Below are positions 6,158 through 14,916 of a DNA stretch of 64,000 bases, one piece after another. The notes under the pieces are model-generated. The model was not told the DNA's origin. It saw only the letters and a program-made list of their open reading frames with translations, and made no database searches. Made by a program: the position numbers and the translations under genes. How positions within the stretch are numbered: the stretch's first letter is position 1; every line of letters starts with the position of its first letter. Source of the stretch: Planococcus antarcticus DSM 14505 (GTDB lineage Bacteria > Bacillota > Bacilli > Bacillales_A > Planococcaceae); assembly GCF_001687565.2 (NCBI RefSeq), contig NZ_CP016534.2, forward strand, positions 1,120,501 through 1,184,500, in the 5' to 3' direction.

Positions 6158-7912
6158 ATGGGGACAGGAAAACGATTAGTACAATATGCAATGAATTTTA
6201 AAGGGATCCTTATTTGGGGATTAGTGATGCTGGCTATTGCAGTGGCTGCTGATCTAGCAGCACCGCTGATTGCCAAAGAAATCATCGACAACCACATTGC
6301 AGTGGCAGGAGACACGATAAACTTCGAGCCGATCGCTTATTTATTGGCTTTGTTCTTTTTGCTTGCCATCGTGACGGCGATTTTCCGTTACTGGCAATCC
6401 ATTTTTTTGCAAAAAGGAGCTAACCGGATTATCCGAAAGATGCGCAATGATGTCTATGAACATACACAGACTTTACCGATCCGGTATTTCGATAATTTGC
6501 CAGCGGGAAAAGTAGTAGCGCGCATCACCAACGATACAGAAGCGATCCGCGATTTGTTTGTGACAGTGCTATCTCAATTTGCTACGAGCTTCATGTATAT
6601 GGGTGGGATTTATATTGCGCTGTTTTATCTCGACTGGAAAATGGCGTCTATGACATTGGTGCTGATACCACTGCTGTATATATGGATGCTGATTTACCGC
6701 AAATATGCAGCTCGCTATAATCATGTGGTGCGGGAGAAAGTCAGTGAAATGAACGCCATGATTAATGAGTCGGTCCAAGGAATGACTATTATTCAGGCAT
6801 TTCGCCGGGAACGCAAGATGAAAGATGAATTTGAGGAAATGAATGATGAACATTACAAATACCAGAAGAAATTATTGGTGCTTGAAGGAGCGGCTTCCTA
6901 TAATTTGGTCGGGGTGTTGCGGTCAATGACCTTCATCTTATTTGTTTGGTATTTCGGAGGAGCTTCCATGTCGGGCAGCACAGTGGTAACGGTTGGCGTG
7001 CTGTATGCATTTATCGACTACATTATCCGGTTGTTCAATCCAATTAGCGGAATCGTCAATCAGTTTGGGCGTCTTGAGCAGGCATTAGTGGCGGCTGAGC
7101 GAGTATTTCGGTTGCTGGATCAAAGCGGCGAAGCAGTAGTAGATAAAAAGCTGGCACGTTATCAAGGCAATGTCCGTTTCGAAAAAGTTTGGTTTGCTTA
7201 TAATGAACAAGAATATGTCCTGAAGGATATCTCCTTTACAGCAAAACAAGGCGAGACAGTGGCGTTGGTTGGTCATACCGGTTCCGGCAAAAGTTCTATT
7301 ATGAATCTGCTGTTCCGCTTCTATGATGTCTCCAAAGGTGCTATTACAATTGACGGTGTTAATATCAATGACATGCCAAGACAATCGGTTAGGGAACATA
7401 TGGGCATTGTTTTGCAAGATCCTTACCTATTCAGTGGAACGATCGAATCGAATGTGACACTTGGCGATAAGCGAATCACCAGGGAAATGGTGATTGATGC
7501 ACTGGCAGCGGTTGGAGGTGAGCGGGTATTGAATCACCTGCCGAAAGGAATCGATGAGCCGGTAGTTGAAAAAGGCAGTACACTTTCTTCTGGGCAGCGG
7601 CAATTGGTATCCTTTGCCCGTGCATTGGCATTCGATCCATCCATTTTGATTCTAGATGAAGCAACGTCCAATATTGATACAGAGACGGAAGAAATTATCC
7701 AGCACGCGATGGATGTATTGAAAAAAGGCAGAACGACGTTCATCATCGCCCATCGTTTGTCAACGATCAAGAATGCCGATCGCATACTGGTGTTGGAAAA
7801 AGGCGAGATTGCAGAAGCTGGTTCCCATGAGGATTTGATGAAGCTCGGCGGCACCTATTTCCAGATGTACAAAATTCAATCAGGAATGTCCCAAACCCAA
7901 TCTGTTGGGTAA
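6158..7912 (+). CDS. yheH: heterodimeric ABC exporter subunit with canonical Walker B (BmrD/YheH-like)
   Basis: Half-transporter of 584 aa, with the membrane domain (about 1-320) before the ATPase. Walker A is GHTGSGKSS, Walker B ILILDEATSNIDTETE carries the catalytic Glu, and the switch is IAHRLST. The signature is LSSGQRQ rather than LSGGQ. In the dimer this altered signature faces the degenerate Walker B of the first subunit, leaving one working ATP site. GAGGAGGTG precedes the ATG. At 584 aa it is shorter than I recall for B. subtilis YheH, which has a longer N-terminal region, so orthology to that exact gene is likely but not certain. Confidence 0.88.
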   Translation: MGTGKRLVQYAMNFKGILIWGLVMLAIAVAADLAAPLIAKEIIDNHIAVAGDTINFEPIAYLLALFFLLAIVTAIFRYWQSIFLQKGANRIIRKMRNDVYEHTQTLPIRYFDNLPAGKVVARITNDTEAIRDLFVTVLSQFATSFMYMGGIYIALFYLDWKMASMTLVLIPLLYIWMLIYRKYAARYNHVVREKVSEMNAMINESVQGMTIIQAFRRERKMKDEFEEMNDEHYKYQKKLLVLEGAASYNLVGVLRSMTFILFVWYFGGASMSGSTVVTVGVLYAFIDYIIRLFNPISGIVNQFGRLEQALVAAERVFRLLDQSGEAVVDKKLARYQGNVRFEKVWFAYNEQEYVLKDISFTAKQGETVALVGHTGSGKSSIMNLLFRFYDVSKGAITIDGVNINDMPRQSVREHMGIVLQDPYLFSGTIESNVTLGDKRITREMVIDALAAVGGERVLNHLPKGIDEPVVEKGSTLSSGQRQLVSFARALAFDPSILILDEATSNIDTETEEIIQHAMDVLKKGRTTFIIAHRLSTIKNADRILVLEKGEIAEAGSHEDLMKLGGTYFQMYKIQSGMSQTQSVG

Positions 7913-7930
7913 AGGGACATTCCCTTTTTT
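7883..7930 (+). terminator. intrinsic terminator of the exporter operon
   Basis: GGAATGTCCC / GGGACATTCC stem with a further ACCCAA/TTGGGT inner stem, followed by CTTTTTT. The left arm lies inside the last codons of the second subunit. Confidence 0.88.
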
Positions 7931-8098
7931 ATTAGGTAAGTTGAACGAATGATTTCACCCTGACGGTATTCCGCAAACCAGCTCTGCCTTCGGGCCCAAA
8001 GGATGTGGGCCCGAAGCGTCCGTCTCGAGCAATTTCTTCCTTTACCCGTCCTCATCGAGTTGAAAGAGCTATGTCTTTACTTTAACTTATATAGTTCA
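7931..8098. repeat. family B MITE-like element, short copy
   Basis: About 165 bp bounded by inverted ends (GGTAAGTTGAACGAA at the left; the reverse complement of CTTTAACTTATATAG at the right). The right ~80 bp match the right end of the 21573-22060 element (AAGCGTCCGTCT.GAGC.ATTTCTTC ... GAGTTGAAA.AGCT). It looks like an internally deleted relative. No transposase. Confidence 0.7.
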
Positions 8099-8153
8099 CG
8101 AAGCTATCGCTGTTAAATTCGGACGGCCTTCCCTATAATTAGAAGAGCGAACG

Positions 8154-8180
8154 AAAAAAAGCACTGGAACTTTCCAGCGC
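8154..8180 (-). terminator. intrinsic terminator after yheE
   Basis: On the minus strand GCGCTGGAA, 2-base loop, TTCCAGTGC (one G-T pair), then seven T. Confidence 0.8.
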
Positions 8181-8181
8181 T

Positions 8182-8385
8182 TTAATCGTATACATGATAG
8201 AGCATTAGCTCGTGAATCATTGTTTTGATGGTCTTTTCGTCTTTAGGCGGTTTTGAACGCCAAACGATGCTGCCATCCGGATGATACTCTCCGGTAATGC
8301 GCTCGTTTTTATAAAAAAAGGAAATATCCCATCCTGGTAGTTGTTTATTTTCGAACATCGGCTTGAATTTAAAATGCTGAAGCAT
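8182..8385 (-). CDS. yheE: YheE family protein (DUF5342)
   Basis: Small 67-residue protein of unknown function with the family's pattern: MLQHFKFKPMFENKQLPGW at the N terminus and HELMLYHVYD at the end. The start at ATG 8385 is preceded by AAAGGAGG; upstream codons in the same frame have no ribosome binding site. It is divergent from yheB, as expected for the yhe locus, but the yheC/yheD genes that lie between them in B. subtilis (ATP-grasp, spore-associated) are absent here. Confidence 0.8.
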   Translation of the reverse strand: MLQHFKFKPMFENKQLPGWDISFFYKNERITGEYHPDGSIVWRSKPPKDEKTIKTMIHELMLYHVYD

Positions 8386-8457
8386 ACAGGTCCTCCTTTG
8401 CCTTGCTCTTTCATTATAAGGGAATGCCAAGAATACACAAAGCAGAAAAAGAAATGA

Positions 8458-9609
8458 GTGACAATAGTGAATATTATATGGACATTAGCTTTTATGGCAG
8501 TGGTCGGCGCGTTAATTGGTGGAGTCACCAATCACTTGGCGATTAAAATGCTCTTTTGGCCTTACGAGGCAAAGTATATTGGAAAAATGCGAGTTCCGCT
8601 AACACCCGGACTGATTCCAAAGCGGCGTGACGAATTATCCCGTCAATTAGGCAGGACAGTCGTAGAACATCTACTTACTCCAGATACATTCAAGAAGCGG
8701 TTCTTCAATCGGGAAATGCATATCAAAACAGAAAAGTGGATTAACCGGCAGCTGAGCAAGCACTTGTTTGATTCTCCGAAATCCTTTAATGACTGGCTGC
8801 AAGCAGCAGGGCAAAGTGGAATGGATGTAAAAATAGAAGCCAAGTTAGATGAGCTGGTTGAACTTCAAAAAGATTCTCTGCAATCTTATATCGAAGGGAA
8901 AACGATCCGTGAACTAATGCCTGATAATTGGAAAGTCGAAACAGAGACCAAGCTATTTGAAGGCGTACAGTATGCGATTGATCAAGGAACAGCTTATTTT
9001 GAATCGCCGCACGGCAGACAAACCATCAAGTCACTGCTGGACGAATTCCTGGAATCACGCGGTCGTTTCGGCCACATGTTGCATTCGATTCTTGGCGAGT
9101 CAAAGCCTTTAGTCGATCGCATACAACCGGAAATTATCAAATTTCTCAATTCACCGAGGACCTTTGAGCTGATGGGGACTTTGGCGTTTAGTGAGTGGGA
9201 AAAAGCGCAAGACCGCAGAGTCGACGAACTGCTTAAGGAATTTGATTTTGAAACAGCATTAGCGGGAGTTAAGCAGTATGTGCGTGAAAAAGCAGCGATT
9301 TCTGCGCGTTTAAACACAACACTTGCAGAGACTTGGCCTGGAGGGTTAGAATGGACAAGTGTCAATATTACGCCACTTGTGACAGACTTTGTCTTCGAGC
9401 AAGGAGAGCATAAACTGGAAGAAACCATATTGAGAATCGATATGGAAGGTATGGTGAAAGAGCAAGTCGATTCTCTGCCGCTCAGCCGCTTAGAAGAATT
9501 GGTGCTTGGGATATCACGGAGAGAATTTAAGATGATTACCGTATTGGGCGCTTTTCTGGGAGGATTTATCGGAATCTTCCAAGGGGTTTTTGTCATGATA
9601 CTAAACTAA
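8458..9609 (+). CDS. yheB: YheB, DUF445 membrane protein
   Basis: A 383-residue protein with one N-terminal membrane helix (IIWTLAFMAVVGALIGGVTNHLAIKMLF), the DUF445 motif PLTPGLIPKRRDELSRQLG, a long helical middle, and a C-terminal helix (VLGAFLGGFIGIFQGVFVMIL). Function is unknown; DUF445 proteins are predicted envelope-associated. The GTG start at 8458 has only a weak Shine-Dalgarno; GTG 8467 is an alternative. yheA follows closely, the usual yheBA pair. Confidence 0.85.
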   Translation: MTIVNIIWTLAFMAVVGALIGGVTNHLAIKMLFWPYEAKYIGKMRVPLTPGLIPKRRDELSRQLGRTVVEHLLTPDTFKKRFFNREMHIKTEKWINRQLSKHLFDSPKSFNDWLQAAGQSGMDVKIEAKLDELVELQKDSLQSYIEGKTIRELMPDNWKVETETKLFEGVQYAIDQGTAYFESPHGRQTIKSLLDEFLESRGRFGHMLHSILGESKPLVDRIQPEIIKFLNSPRTFELMGTLAFSEWEKAQDRRVDELLKEFDFETALAGVKQYVREKAAISARLNTTLAETWPGGLEWTSVNITPLVTDFVFEQGEHKLEETILRIDMEGMVKEQVDSLPLSRLEELVLGISRREFKMITVLGAFLGGFIGIFQGVFVMILN

Positions 9610-9630
9610 TTACAGAGGAGATTGATGACA

Positions 9631-9978
9631 ATGACAGTAAACATTTACGACGACATCAACAAATTAGAAGGCACGTTCCGTTCAACAGATGAGTTCAAAA
9701 AACTGGAGGACGCTGTTGCACAAGTAACTGCAGACAATGAAGCAAATGAATTGTTTAAGACTTTCCGTGATTTACAGATTTCTCTTCAGCAAAAACAAAC
9801 AGAAGGTCAAGAAATCACAGAAGAAGAAATGATGAACGCGCAAAGCACTGCACAAGAAGCTCAACAAAATGAAAAAATTCTAGCAATGCTTGAAGCTGAA
9901 ATGGGATTAAGCCAGATGATCGAAGAAGTAAACCGTGTCTTGATCAAACCGGTACAGTCTTTATACGAAAGCATGTAA
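9631..9978 (+). CDS. yheA: YheA, UPF0342 family
   Basis: Helical protein of ~115 aa, acidic and Gln-rich (RDLQISLQQKQTEGQEITEEE), ending in IKPVQSLYES. It belongs to the YheA/YmcA-like cofactor family fold; members of that superfamily act as small helical partners, but YheA itself is uncharacterized. ATG 9631 fits the family N terminus (MTVN) and GAGGAG 10 bases upstream; ATG 9625 is also possible. It is co-transcribed with yheB. Confidence 0.85.
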   Translation: MTVNIYDDINKLEGTFRSTDEFKKLEDAVAQVTADNEANELFKTFRDLQISLQQKQTEGQEITEEEMMNAQSTAQEAQQNEKILAMLEAEMGLSQMIEEVNRVLIKPVQSLYESM

Positions 9979-10005
9979 TTTTACAGAAATAAAGGAATAT
10001 TGGAG

Positions 10006-10066
10006 AGAGACACCGAATACGTAGAAGTGAATGATAATTCATTTCTACGAAGGGGTGTCTCTTTTT
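10006..10066 (+). terminator. terminator-like hairpin covering the yhaR ribosome binding site
   Basis: Outer stem AGAGACACC / GGTGTCTCT and inner stem CGTAGAA-GTGAAT / ATTCAT-TTCTACG, followed by TTTTT and then the yhaR ATG at 10067. The AGGGGTG that should serve as yhaR Shine-Dalgarno lies in the 3' arm, so the structure could both end yheBA transcripts and hide the yhaR start. Confidence 0.65.
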
Positions 10067-10846
10067 ATGTATGAAACGATCGAATTGACAAAACAAGGAC
10101 GAATCGGACAACTGGTATTGAATCGTCCTAAATCGATGAATGCAATGAACGGAACAATGATGAAAGAATTGGCGGATTGCTTCGAATCTCTGCTGCAAGA
10201 CAGCACAATACAGGTCTTGATCATACGAGGAGAAGGTAGAGCATTCTCAGCTGGCGGGGACATTAAGGAAATGATGGATCCGGAAAATCCAATGGACATC
10301 GAGTTGGTCATGAAGGATGTCAGCCGTTTGGCAAAAGCGCTTTATACACTTCCTCAAATTACAATCGCAGCGATTCACGGCGCATCGGCAGGGCTTGGGT
10401 TTAGCATAGCACTTGCTTGTGACCATGTGATCGCCGAAGAAAACAGCAAATTGGCCATGAATTTCATCGGCATCGGACTAGTGCCGGATGGCGGCGGCCA
10501 TTTCTTCATGAAAGAACGTGTCGGCGTACCGAAAGCTCAGCAGATTATTTGGGAAGGACAGACCTTAAAAGCACATGATGCCTTGGCAAAAGGCTTGATC
10601 GATGAAGTGACTGCCGAAGGGCGTGGTCTCAAACAAGCTGAAAGCTATGCAACAGAAGCGGTTGAGTCGCCGGTCAGTGCTAAACTTGCATCAAAGCATA
10701 TCCTTCATCAAGTAAAAGTCGATGAATTGGAGAAAGTGCTGGAGATGGAAGCGGCAGCGCAGTCGGCAATGCGGAAGTCAGCGGACCATCTAGAAGGCAT
10801 ACAGGCATTTGTCGAGAAGCGCAAACCAGAATTTAAAGGTGAATAA
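10067..10846 (+). CDS. yhaR: enoyl-CoA hydratase/isomerase family protein YhaR
   Basis: Crotonase-fold enzyme of 259 aa. Oxyanion-hole segments AFSAGGDIKEM (about 60-70) and AIHGASAGLGFSIALACD (about 104-121) are present. The catalytic acid pattern is less standard: the region GIGLVPDGGGHFFMKERVG has Asp where many hydratases have Glu. An isomerase or specialized hydratase activity is therefore possible. The start at ATG 10067 follows AGGGGTG; the upstream in-frame ATG at 10031 lies inside a hairpin. In B. subtilis yhaR lies in the same neighbourhood. Confidence 0.83.
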   Translation: MYETIELTKQGRIGQLVLNRPKSMNAMNGTMMKELADCFESLLQDSTIQVLIIRGEGRAFSAGGDIKEMMDPENPMDIELVMKDVSRLAKALYTLPQITIAAIHGASAGLGFSIALACDHVIAEENSKLAMNFIGIGLVPDGGGHFFMKERVGVPKAQQIIWEGQTLKAHDALAKGLIDEVTAEGRGLKQAESYATEAVESPVSAKLASKHILHQVKVDELEKVLEMEAAAQSAMRKSADHLEGIQAFVEKRKPEFKGE

Positions 10847-10850
10847 AAAA

Positions 10851-10882
10851 AGCATGGCGGAATTTTTCCCGCCATGCTTTTT
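10851..10882. terminator. bidirectional terminator between yhaR and yhzD
   Basis: AGCATGGCGG / CCGCCATGCT with an 8-base loop, A-tract on the left and T-tract on the right. Confidence 0.88.
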
Positions 10883-10888
10883 GAGTTC

Positions 10889-11074
10889 CTATGAATGGAA
10901 AAGAAGCAGTTTTCCAGCAGGTGATGCCAGACGGTGCGTTTGTTTAGTCAATTCTTTTTCTTCCAAGATAACTTTTCCTTTATCGCGCGCCTCTTCATCT
11001 GTTTCGGCTGTAAAGGTTTCGTCCATTATCGGTTTGCCTGTTTGTTCAAATGCGGTCAGTTTGTAAGTTCTCAA
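10889..11074 (-). CDS. yhzD: YhzD-like small protein
   Basis: A 61-residue protein matching the YhzD pattern: RTYKLTAFEQTG at the start and THRLASPAGKLLLFHS at the end. Function is unknown. The start codon is TTG with AAAGGA 11 bases upstream. It converges on yhaR with a shared terminator. Confidence 0.75.
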   Translation of the reverse strand: MRTYKLTAFEQTGKPIMDETFTAETDEEARDKGKVILEEKELTKQTHRLASPAGKLLLFHS

Positions 11075-11195
11075 GCAAAATCAATCCTTTCTGAATGGAT
11101 ATTCAGTTTAAGTATAAATGATTTCTTTTGAAAAGTCCTGAAATTCTTGAAACATTTTGGCAAAGGCTTCGTAGTAAGTAGAAAGAGAGGAGCGG

Positions 11196-12100
11196 ACGGA
11201 AACGGCTTTACATGTTGAACAGGTGACAAAAAATTCGGTGATTTTACGGCGGTGGATAATCTTTCGCTGTCGATTGAGGAAGGTGGGATGCATGGATTTC
11301 TTGGGGCGAATGGCGCTGGTAAGACGACGACATTCCGGATGATCCTAGGACTGCTGGATCCGACGAATGGGACAGTCCGATGGAAAGGCAAGCCCATTAC
11401 TTATGCTAACAGTCCAGAAATTGGCTATTTGCCTGAAGAACGTGGTCTCTATCCGAAGATGAAAGTGGAAGAGCAGCTGGTGTATTTAGCTCAGCTTCGC
11501 AAGATGTCGAAGGCGGACGCCAAGCGCGAAACCGCTACCTGGCTGGAACGCTTTGAAGTGCCGCATTACGGGCAGAAAAAAGTGGAGGAGTTGTCAAAAG
11601 GCAATCAGCAAAAAACTCAATTGATTGCGTCGCTTTTGCACAAACCATCTTTGTTGATATTGGATGAACCTTTTTCGGGGCTCGATCCGGTAAATGTAGA
11701 AATGCTGAAAAAAGCCATTCTGGATTTTCAGAAACAGGGTGCGACCATCGTCTTTTCAAGTCACCGGATGGATCACTTCGAGGAATTATGCGATGAACTG
11801 AGCATTTTAGATCGCGGCAAAGTGGTAGTAGGCGGTTCGATAAAAGAAGTAAAGCGGTCATTCGGCAAGCAGAAAGTTCGCTTGAACATGGTAGCTGATT
11901 TAAGCAGCTTGAATGCCATAGCGGGTGTCGATCATTTCACCAAAACCAAAGACGGTGCTTTGTTTCAGATTACGGATGAAGATGTTGCACAGGTCTTGCT
12001 GGCTAAAGCAATGGATCTCGGAACACTTCGCCATTTTGCAGTAGAAGAACCTTCCTTGGAAGAAACTTTCATTGCGAAGGAAGGTAAAAATCATGCATAG
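11196..12100 (+). pseudogene. yhaQ: YhaQ-like ABC transporter ATPase, lost start and frameshift
   Basis: ATPase of the YhaQP (NatAB-like) exporter: Walker A GANGAGKTT, signature LSKGNQQK, Walker B LLILDEPFSGLDP, switch SSHRMD, and a C-terminal domain ending EEPSLEETFIAKEGK. The expected N-terminal part (TALHVEQVTK...KFGDFTAV) is present but split by a frameshift at an A-tract (six A at 11228-11233; seven would restore the frame). No ATG, GTG or TTG is found at the expected start; ACG at 11196 follows the Shine-Dalgarno AGAGAGG. A product starting at GTG 11252 would lack the first ~19 residues. The partner yhaP is also broken. Either a decaying locus or, for the A-tract, a sequencing error. 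Confidence 0.75.
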
Positions 12101-13331
12101 TTTCTGGGTTATTTTCCAAAAGGCATTTATGACCAAGGCAAGAACGAAATCCTTTATCATTACGACCTTAGTTGTCGTCGCCTCCTTTTTTCTGTTGGCC
12201 AATATACCGAATATCATTTCAGTTTTTGATGGTGAAGAATCTGAGGAGAATGTGCTGCATGTACTTGATGAAACTACAGAACTCGTACCAGAATTACAGA
12301 CCCAGCTCGATTTGATGGACAGCGGCATTAAAGCTGTCCCGACTTATTTGACCGAAGATGAATTGCAGGAAAGCATTACAGAAGGTACGATTGATGATTA
12401 GTTGGTTTTAACACAGAAAGGTCAATTAGGCGCACGTTATATCTCGGAATCTGCTAACGAACTGGGAAGTGGTATTGAGATTGAAAATGCGGTTTAGGCA
12501 ATACATACGGCATTGACTGCTGAATCGCTCGGTTTGGATGACAGCCAGGTGGGCCAGCTGTTCATGCCAGTCGAATTTGAACGTCAGGCTATTTCGGAAT
12601 CGTCCAAATCTCAAGAAGAGCTGAGCCAAGCCAGAGGACTTGTCTATGTCTTGATTATGCTCATCTATGTGGCAGTCATTTACTATCCAAATATGATCGC
12701 CATGGAAGTGGCGACTGAAAAATCTTCCCGCGTCATGAAAATTCTCATTTCCAGTGTTTCACCGGTTAAGCATATGCTCGCAAAAATTGCAGGCATTGGC
12801 AGCCTGGGCATTCTGCAAATGATGATTTTCGGGTTAGCCGGCTATTTTGCCATAAAAACCGCAGGTACGGATTTGACTGAAGGCTTCTTCAGCTTCATGG
12901 GCTTTTCCGAAGTCAAAATCAGTACATTCCTATTCGCTATTCTTTTTTTCTGGTTGGGCTATTTTTTGTGCGCGGTGCTGGCAGTATTGTTGGGTTCATT
13001 GGTCAGCCGGACAGAGGATGTACAGCAGTTAATGCTACCGATAATGATCTTGATCGTTATTGGGTCAGTCATTGCATTTTCCGGAATCTCGATACCGGAA
13101 GCCTGTTATGTGACTGTTTCTTCCTATATCCCATTCTTTGCACCTTTAGTAATGTTCCTGCGTGTCGGCATGCTGGATCTGCCATTATGGGAGCCGTTGC
13201 TGTCCATAGGGATCATGCTGGTGACCATCAGCATCCTGGGCTGGTTCGGTGCTCGTGTTTACCGTGGGGGCGTGTTGATGTACGGCTCTTCTCAATCGCT
13301 GAAAGCGATCCGGTTAGGCAACAATAAATAG
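12093..13331 (+). pseudogene. yhaP: YhaP-like ABC transporter permease with two in-frame TAG codons
   Basis: Permease partner of YhaQ. One N-terminal helix (SFIITTLVVVASFFLL) is followed by an extracellular region and about six C-terminal helices. The frame is continuous from ATG 12093 (overlapping the yhaQ stop; Shine-Dalgarno GAAGGAAGG) to 13331 except for TAG at 12399-12401 and TAG at 12495-12497, both in the extracellular domain. The 31 codons between them still look coding (LVLTQKGQLGARYISESANE). The second TAG sits in AV-stop-AIHTAL, where CAG (Gln) is a plausible ancestor. A fragment from 12513 would keep the C-terminal helices but is unlikely to work. Confidence 0.8.
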
Positions 13332-13454
13332 CGGAGATGACCGTCTAGGCCAGTTTGCTTTATATTTTCATAGACAATTATGAAGTATTTCTATCGATAC
13401 AAAGGCTTCTCTGAAAAAAACTAATCTATGTTATCAAGAAGATCCTTAAAAGAA

Positions 13455-13572
13455 AGAGCGGAAGGTGGCGACTCCTGGGGGATCAGTATGAGCTGAAGAT
13501 CCTGGACTGAGCAAAGCGCAGGAAGTGGCTGAAGCCGTCCTCCCAGAAAGCGTCCACCTGGAGCAATTCCTA
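13455..13572 (+). repeat. family B-related GC-rich repeat fragment
   Basis: Contains GGAAGGTGGCGACTCCTGGG, GATCAGTATGAGC, CTGGACTGAGCAAAGCGCAG and AAAGCGTCCACCTGGAGC. These blocks are shared in order with the cores of the 21573-22060 and 33460-33715 elements (CCTGCGGGAGCAGCGAAGCG..., AAAGCGTCCGTCTGGAGCG). The inverted ends are not evident here. The rest of 13332-13694 holds only the terminator listed separately. Confidence 0.55.
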
Positions 13573-13600
13573 AACCTTGCTCGCTTTAAGTAACATAACC

Positions 13601-13638
13601 AGCTGTTTGTAGGAAACTTTCTGCAAACAGTTTTTTTT
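13601..13638 (+). terminator. intrinsic terminator before yhaO
   Basis: CTGTTTG / CAAACAG, with additional TAGGAAA-TTTCTG pairing inside, followed by eight T. It insulates yhaO from the decayed yhaQP. Confidence 0.75.
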
Positions 13639-13694
13639 ATGGGATTTACATGGTAAAATAAGAACAAATATTCGGTATTTTAAAGGGGTTAATT

Positions 13695-14912
13695 ATGGAA
13701 TCCATTCAATTTATCCACACGGCGGATCTGCATTTGGGAAGCCCGTTTATCGGCATGAAGGGCTTGCGGAAAGAGCATTGGAAAAAACTGAAAGACAGCA
13801 CGTTGGATGCTTTCGATCGGCTTATTCAATATGCGCTGGATAATAAGCCCGACTTTGTGCTGGTTGTCGGAGACATCTACGACGGAGAAGACCGCAGCAT
13901 CCGTGCACAAGCCCGCTTTCAGCGGGGAATGCAGCAACTCGCGGAGCAGAAAATCCCGGTGATTGTCAGCTACGGTAATCACGATCACTTGAGCGGCAAT
14001 TGGACTCGTTTTGAGCTTCCAAAGAATGTCCATGCGTTTGATGATTCGGTATCTCAGTTCAGACTGGAAACTGCAGGCGGTCCAGTGGTCTTTACCGGCT
14101 TTAGTTATGGCAAACGCCATATCAGTGAATCGGTGGTTGAACGGTATCCGGTAGCGCAAGATACGGAAGCCTATCACATCGGCATGCTTCACGGCAGTCT
14201 TGAAGGTGATTCGACGCATGCCGTTTACGCGCCTTTCAAAAAAGAACAGTTGCTCAACAAACAGTATGATTATTGGGCGCTTGGGCATATTCATAAACGT
14301 CAAGAGCTTCACCGGGAGCCTTCTATTGTCTACCCAGGGAACATTCAAGGGCGTTACCGCAAGGAATCTGGAACAAAAGGTTTCCACAGTGTGACCTTGT
14401 CAAAAACAGATACTTCCCTAGAGTTCATTCCGACATCAGTGGTTCAATTCGATCAGGTGACCATCTCAATCAGAGGAATGCTTCACATGAATGAATTGAT
14501 TGATGCCTGCCGAAAAGAGCTTAGCCTTTTAGGTGAAGCAGTAGGGTCAGCAATTGTTGATGTGATGTTTACTGAGCTGGATAGAGAAAGTTTTCAGCTT
14601 TTAGCTGAAATTCCGGAAAGCGAACTGCTAGAAACCTTGCGGGAATCGATGGATGCACTGGATCAGTTTATCTGGATTCAAGGGATTCAGTTTCAACAGG
14701 CAGACAATGAAGCCGAAATTTCTACGCTCGGAATCACATTGGTCCAGACAATCGTTGGGTGGAATACAGAAGAATGGAAATCGATACTGAAGGATTTATA
14801 TAGGCATCCGAAAAGTAGCCGCTTTTTAGAGCCTTTGGAAGATCAATCTGTTGCAGAACTTCAACTGGCAGCCGCTCAAAAAATTCGCCGCAGCATGCAG
14901 GCAGGAGAGTGA
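13695..14912 (+). CDS. yhaO: YhaO, metallophosphoesterase DNA nuclease subunit
   Basis: A 405-residue protein with the calcineurin-like phosphoesterase motifs of SbcD/Mre11: FIHTADLHLGSPF (residues 6-18), GDIYDGED (~58-65), YGNHDHLSG (~95-103), MLHGSLEG and LGHIHKRQ. By family it pairs with an SMC/Rad50-like ATPase, and yhaN lies directly downstream. In B. subtilis yhaO, yhaN and yhaM form the same cluster. Exact DNA substrate is not established. Start ATG 13695 has GGGG about 8 bases upstream. Confidence 0.9.
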   Translation: MESIQFIHTADLHLGSPFIGMKGLRKEHWKKLKDSTLDAFDRLIQYALDNKPDFVLVVGDIYDGEDRSIRAQARFQRGMQQLAEQKIPVIVSYGNHDHLSGNWTRFELPKNVHAFDDSVSQFRLETAGGPVVFTGFSYGKRHISESVVERYPVAQDTEAYHIGMLHGSLEGDSTHAVYAPFKKEQLLNKQYDYWALGHIHKRQELHREPSIVYPGNIQGRYRKESGTKGFHSVTLSKTDTSLEFIPTSVVQFDQVTISIRGMLHMNELIDACRKELSLLGEAVGSAIVDVMFTELDRESFQLLAEIPESELLETLRESMDALDQFIWIQGIQFQQADNEAEISTLGITLVQTIVGWNTEEWKSILKDLYRHPKSSRFLEPLEDQSVAELQLAAAQKIRRSMQAGE

Positions 14913-14916
14913 CGGC

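Noticed and set aside
10021..10050. Fur-like palindrome GAATGATAATTC before yhaR
   Set aside because: It is the inner stem of the hairpin at 10006-10062 and does not fit a full 7-1-7 Fur box.
12399..12497. TAG as a sense codon (pyrrolysine or other recoding)
   Set aside because: TAG ends several intact genes here, no downstream recoding element is seen, and the adjacent yhaQ is also damaged; pseudogenization is simpler.
14851..14916. Longer N terminus for yhaN
   Set aside because: It overlaps yhaO in another frame without a ribosome binding site; ATG 14917 has GGAG and gives the family N terminus.
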